A DNA stretch of 64,000 bases, from the NCBI GenBank assembly GCA_964017155.1, contig OZ024856.1, positions 45,738,610-45,802,609 of the forward strand, written 5' to 3'. Numbering within the stretch: position 1 is the stretch's first letter; each line of letters begins with the position of its first letter. The notes under the pieces are model-generated. The model was not told where the DNA came from. It saw only the letters and a list, made by a program, of their open reading frames with translations, and searched no databases. Shown one piece after another: positions 59,020-64,000 of the stretch. Position numbers and translations under genes: made by a program. Source of the DNA: Oasisia sp. SBJ-2009 (Eukaryota; Annelida; Polychaeta; Sabellida; Siboglinidae).

Positions 59020-62000
59020 AGAACAAATATTTCCTAAGTGCAGTTGATTACATGTGCACATCTTAGGAGGAAGTCTTAGCTTCATTGACAAGCTGTCAAT
59101 TACCAGATGTAAACGAACACACATGCTGCTAAGATTGTGCAAACCGCAAAACACAGACATATTGCCATTACCATAAAACCAACAGAGCTTACCACACCCA
59201 GTTGCTTGAACCTATGCTAACCTAAGTGCAACTGTCAAATACCATACCCAGGTACACAGTTCATCTATGATGAATCACTAAAGGTTATTTAGACAGCTCA
59301 ATAATTGAAGTTCTATAGGTCAAAACCTGTTCCGGTATGCTATGCAGTTCCTGGGAGATGACTGATATACTATGCCCAGTACAACTGTGCCTTGTCGTTG
59401 TTACAGATATTGCCGAACATTTCTATGGTTGCCTGTTGAGAATTGGGCATGCAAGTGATTCTCGTTTTTGAGCAATACTTAATGAGACCATATACAACTG
59501 GTCCCCATCTTGTTCACTGTAAATGTATTCAAATTCAAAATTATTGCAATATGCAAACAATTTGACAATAACTTTTCTGCATGATAGTTCCCATCTTCTC
59601 GATTTGTGTCAGGTGGAAACCGATAACATTACAAAGGAGGTTTTTGGTGTGGCAGTTATGCCTGTATGTGAAAGAATCCATGGCTCATTCAAGAATCAAG
59701 TCGATGGGGACCAGACCAGACCATGCATGAAAATGATGTAGCAGCAGACTAGACATGCGTACCATATTGACTACTCAAACCAATTATAGCTGCGGTTAAA
59801 TTTGTCATATTGTTAACTGTTTGCCACCATCGCTAAACACTGAAGAACCATAAATCATTTAAATTTTGCTGAATGCTAAAATCATATTTTCTGCTTTAAA
59901 TTACACTGTTTCTGGTAACAATTGGCAGACAGATAAACAAATAACAGAACAAGGCAACACAATTAAGGCAGCTTTAAGGGATTCATTTAAAATGTTTAAA
60001 CTCTGTAATGTAAGCAATTTCTAATTAATCCTATTAACACAATTATTTCATATAATTCTATGTCTACCTTTCATTACAAATGTGTTTTATTAATCACATT
60101 TCATTACAAATGTGTTTTATTAATACTAGACAACATATCGAAAACAATTACTCCGCATATGTGGAGTTTCTAGTTTAGGCTTGATCAGCTCTGTATTTTC
60201 CATATAAAGCAGTGTCATGAATATTAATTTTGGTTCAGTTAGCCAGACTTTGATTTGATCCTACAAGTTCACTGTGTTTAAAAAGTCAGTGATCATTGTG
60301 TGGTTCCCTGCGCATGCATGAATATTCATACTATCCAGGCTGCATAATTAACCATCCACGTGGAAGCAAGAACAAAGTGATTCTAATAAAGACAGTTGAC
60401 AATATTTATAAATTTTGGAAGACCTGCTTTTGCTCTTTCATTTTTCTTTTTTATTGGCTAAGCTGTTGCACATATAACACCCATGTTATGCACTGATTTG
60501 CAAGGGAAAAGCAGCAGATAAATCACCCAGAAAACAATTCTAAATTGTTTCCTAGTGTTTGATATTAACTCAACTCTATACTATCTGTTGCAACTTTGTA
60601 TTAAAACAGAAACTAGTCACAACACTGGCAGGTTTGCCTTAAAACGTTCACATTTACCAATAAACGATGACAGCATCCCTGGTCCAGATGTATAATGTCG
60701 GTCTTATTTCGTTCAACAAGGGAGATGTTTTTTACAGCAGTATGGCGAACAATGACAATTTGCTGAATCGCTCATAATAAGTGCATTATGGGAAAGACAA
60801 GAGTCTAGTGCAAGTACGGGCGGAGCAATCATCAGGGGACATGGGATTGTTGTGTTATTTTAATGGAGCAGCTGGTGGCATTTCAACTGAGTGCATAGTA
60901 CTGCATACTGATACCGTGCAGCTGTCTGGTGTACCTACGTAGGAGTGTCCACCCTGCAGAATACCTGTCTTGAATCAAGAACATCATGTCTGTCTTGTTC
61001 GACTCTCAGTAACCTAGAAGATTCCTTGCCTGTCCATTGGGTTTTTCTCTGGGCAGCAGCCTTGTCTGATTAAATTTAAATGGCATATCAATGTATATTT
61101 GAGAACATATAGAATATAATTTATTGAATATAATTTATTAAATATACCAGACCTGTGGTTTTTCTTTTGATTTTATTCCTCTGCACGTTTTGTGGTTTCG
61201 TTTATATAAAAGTTACTTCCAACCATAATAGTAATTAGTTCACGCATGTTAACTGATCAATAAAATAATTCTGTTAGTTCTCTCAACAATGTTGATAATA
61301 ATGTTGCGTTTGTGAATTACATGGCATTACGACTGAAGCAAATCTCCTAGTCCTAGAGCAAACATTATTGCATATATCTGTCACTTTAACAAGTATTTCT
61401 TATGTTTCCAAAAAAATTTGTATATGATAAAATGCATGAATACACCACACGTTAACAGTTTGACATCCATTTTGATGAAGTAAGTTCTTGCTAAGCAACT
61501 GTACACATGATGGATAGATAATTACTCTGGCATGTCCAGGAAAAATGCAATTTCAAAGTTGGCTTGCCGTTATATTTTACTTTCAAGAGTTTTTCTCTCA
61601 TCAATTTTATAGAACATAATGGAAAGTAGCTTGACCTTTAAGTGCACAGAGTTGATAATAGAACCAGCTGTCAGTCTTCAAAGCATACGTCATTCACTAA
61701 TTCAACTTGTCTAACTCATTTACTTGGCAAGAAATCCAGCCTCTGTTGCCATGTTCCTAATTGCCCCAACCTTAGGGCATAAACATGCATGCCTAGTAAT
61801 CCGCTAGTATTACCTACCGGTACCTATGTCAACCTGGACTGATACTGATGGTATAAATAGCAGAGTACAGCTGCTATAAATGTTATTACGACATGATTCA
61901 ACATTTACAGTGCATATATAAATAACATAATACCACCCAGTAGATACGTTTTAAAGGATTTGTATTCAATGTAATATTATGCAACAATGATTAGGGGTCA

Positions 62001-64000
62001 ACATATAAATTCTCAAAGCCCCCAAAAATGTATGCAAAAGCAATTTTGCATTAAATGCTTCTGTTCTGTTGGCATATTTATGATAAAAATATACTTATTG
62101 ATACTAACTAATAAAATACATGACACATTCGTCACTAGGTAAATGCATGAGCCTACATTCCATGTATGATGCTGTATTTTGTCCGTGGTTGTATAAGGAT
62201 ATTGGTGTATGGAGCTTTAATTTAAAAATAATACTTAACATTGAACATTACCATTCAGTCACTTGACTGAATATATATGCCTTCTATGGTATCCCACACA
62301 ATAGATTGGTATGGTTTATACGCGATGGTTTGAACCAATGATCAGCAACTTGTAACTGGTAATTAGCCTCAATTAAATGTAATATCCTGACTGCTGAATT
62401 AAGAAAAACAACCAAACAGTAGTCATCATTGATATCTAAGAAAGAAATCGACACATTTATAGACACGTATCAATGCAAGAATTTAACAGGATTGCCAGCA
62501 ATGGTACATCACTCTTCATTGGCAGTTCACGTACATATATATGGTGAAAACCACACGTTAGCTCTACTAAATCCCAGAAAAAAGGAGATCTTTGATGGAG
62601 ATCCAGCTGTGTGGAGAGGTAATTTACATCTGGCAATGATCTAAGTAGCACACCCAGAGGAATCCCGAACGGCCAACTATGTCCACAGTCAGTCAATGGT
62701 TTGTATATGGAATTAGACTTGACTTAAGTTTTTAATCAATCTAAAATATGATTTATACTTTTTCTAGTAGACCTTAAATGTCTATCCACTTTCAACTTCA
62801 AGGTTTCCACTGATGCATCTCTTGGGTCTGGGAAGGTACTGCAATGATTTACCTTATCCCCCTATATATTAGTAATTATAATTACTTACAAATTATGGAG
62901 TACATTTCTTTTACTTCCACCAATTAATTTTATCTCAACTTAATTCAAATACGTTTCACAATTCAATATAAGTTCTACTACTAAGATCAAATCAAACAAA
63001 TATAATTAATTAATTAATCCCAAAATGGAAATTAAAAGTCACGAAACATAAACTTGCTATTACTTCGGGCAGCTGCCGCTAATTCTAAAAAATGTATATA
63101 AAGCTAAATAATGTATTATTCCATTAAAACGTTAAATCGAGCATTATTCTTTTTTCCAGTAATATAATTATTATCTCATGGTGTTAATCGTTATACACAA
63201 TTTCTACTTCTATCTGATTCCACTTGCTGCTGCATCCATGCAGTAACAGGGTTGATGCAGAGCCCAATAACTACAGCAACAAATCATTATATTTGTGGGT
63301 AGACTGTGTACTGCATCATGCCAAAGACAAATGTAGTCTTCGGAGATGCACCTGGCTTCACACAGTCATAAAACATTTCCAGTGCAGCTAGTCTGTCGGG
63401 ACTGTGGGCTTCAGCTTACTCATCTCTAGCTAAGACCAGTTCTATAAACAGTAAGCAGAGAGGTATGTATGGTCGTGCACTGTTCTGCTCTTCTCAATTC
63501 CACCAAAGTTGTATGTTCTCAAAAGATACGGGAAAGGAACATGAATGAGCTGGAGTACATTTTCATCACTTTGTGTATATAATATTTACTAGGAACTAAT
63601 ATTTGCTTGTACTGGCATGGATGGAGAACAAAAACAATATAACATAGGCCCTGCACTGTCATTGTAATTGGGCAATCTTTGCCTAAAATATAATTAACAA
63701 TCTCATATTTAAATTTTTAAATCGAAAAAATTGTAAATATAAATTGCAGATGTATGCAAATTACTGTTTCATGGTACTCAATATGATGATGAGACAGACT
63801 GACTGTCGCCTCAATACATTTCTGACTGTGGTACACCGACAAAGGTCCATTTGTCCACGGGAATTGGAATCGATTGTCAAATTTTTGTTTTATTGATTTC
63901 ATTTGGAACTAGAATTGTACAATTTTGTTGGAATTAATTAATTCATGCTGTTAATCGTTGTCTAAAATTTGCCATTTTGTTTCCTGATTGAATAGACAGT
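59020..64000. other. Distal 5' flank, no recognisable gene
   Basis: AT-rich. There is a short duplication at 60068-60122 (TTTCATTACAAATGTGTTTT twice). A diverged piece of the family A MITE may lie at about 60336-60450 (GACAATATTTATAAATTTTG, GAAGACC). No coding region is supported. Confidence 0.6.

Overview
This is AT-rich animal nuclear DNA with long introns, many tandem repeats and abundant transposable elements. The one gene I can recognise is a ryanodine receptor (RyR), the endoplasmic/sarcoplasmic reticulum Ca2+-release channel, on the minus strand. The protein is clearly RyR rather than the related IP3 receptor. It mixes features seen in arthropod and vertebrate RyRs, and the repeat content (tRNA-headed SINEs, LINE tails ending in pentanucleotide arrays) resembles marine invertebrate genomes. 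A non-vertebrate bilaterian such as a mollusc is my best guess, but the sequence does not settle the species.

The gene enters at about 48.0 kb and runs leftward off the window near 1.4 kb. I could join 21 exon positions by GT-AG sites with fully consistent reading phase. They run from an initiator ATG at 48015 to a donor at 1427 and give 860 codons, roughly the first sixth of a RyR of usual length (about 5,000 residues). In protein order they encode the N-terminal Ins145/IP3-binding-like domain, the MIR region, the RIH domain, the whole first SPRY domain and the approach to the first RyR repeat. The remaining exons lie to the left of the window. One position (exon 16, in the RIH domain) has two homologous exons with identical flanking phases, a candidate alternative-splicing switch.

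Layout: 1-0.5 kb, 3' end of a LINE; 0.56-1.4 kb, 34-bp minisatellite next to the exon 21 donor; 1.4-25 kb, exons 21 to 3 in short to moderate introns holding many minisatellites; 25.0-38.7 kb, intron 2 (13.7 kb) with a hAT-like element, a tandem array, a large duplication and a CpG-rich promoter-like patch; 38.7 kb, exon 2; 38.9-48.0 kb, intron 1 with SINE and MITE copies, a pyrimidine-rich array and a palindrome; 48.0-64 kb, 5' flank with no recognisable gene, only repeats.

Three things stand out. First, minisatellites in two introns (upstream of exons 12 and 18) are amplifications of the intron/exon junction itself, so they carry extra copies of the 3' splice site plus the first bases of the exon. 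Second, a family of about 250-300 bp elements with inverted ends and 8-bp target duplications (hAT-type MITEs) has at least five near-complete copies here, and a larger 2.25 kb hAT-like element has exact 8-bp target duplications and a local array built from its own terminal motif. Third, two CpG-rich patches inside introns have CCAAT boxes and related downstream ATG segments, and may be cryptic promoters or transposon 5' ends.
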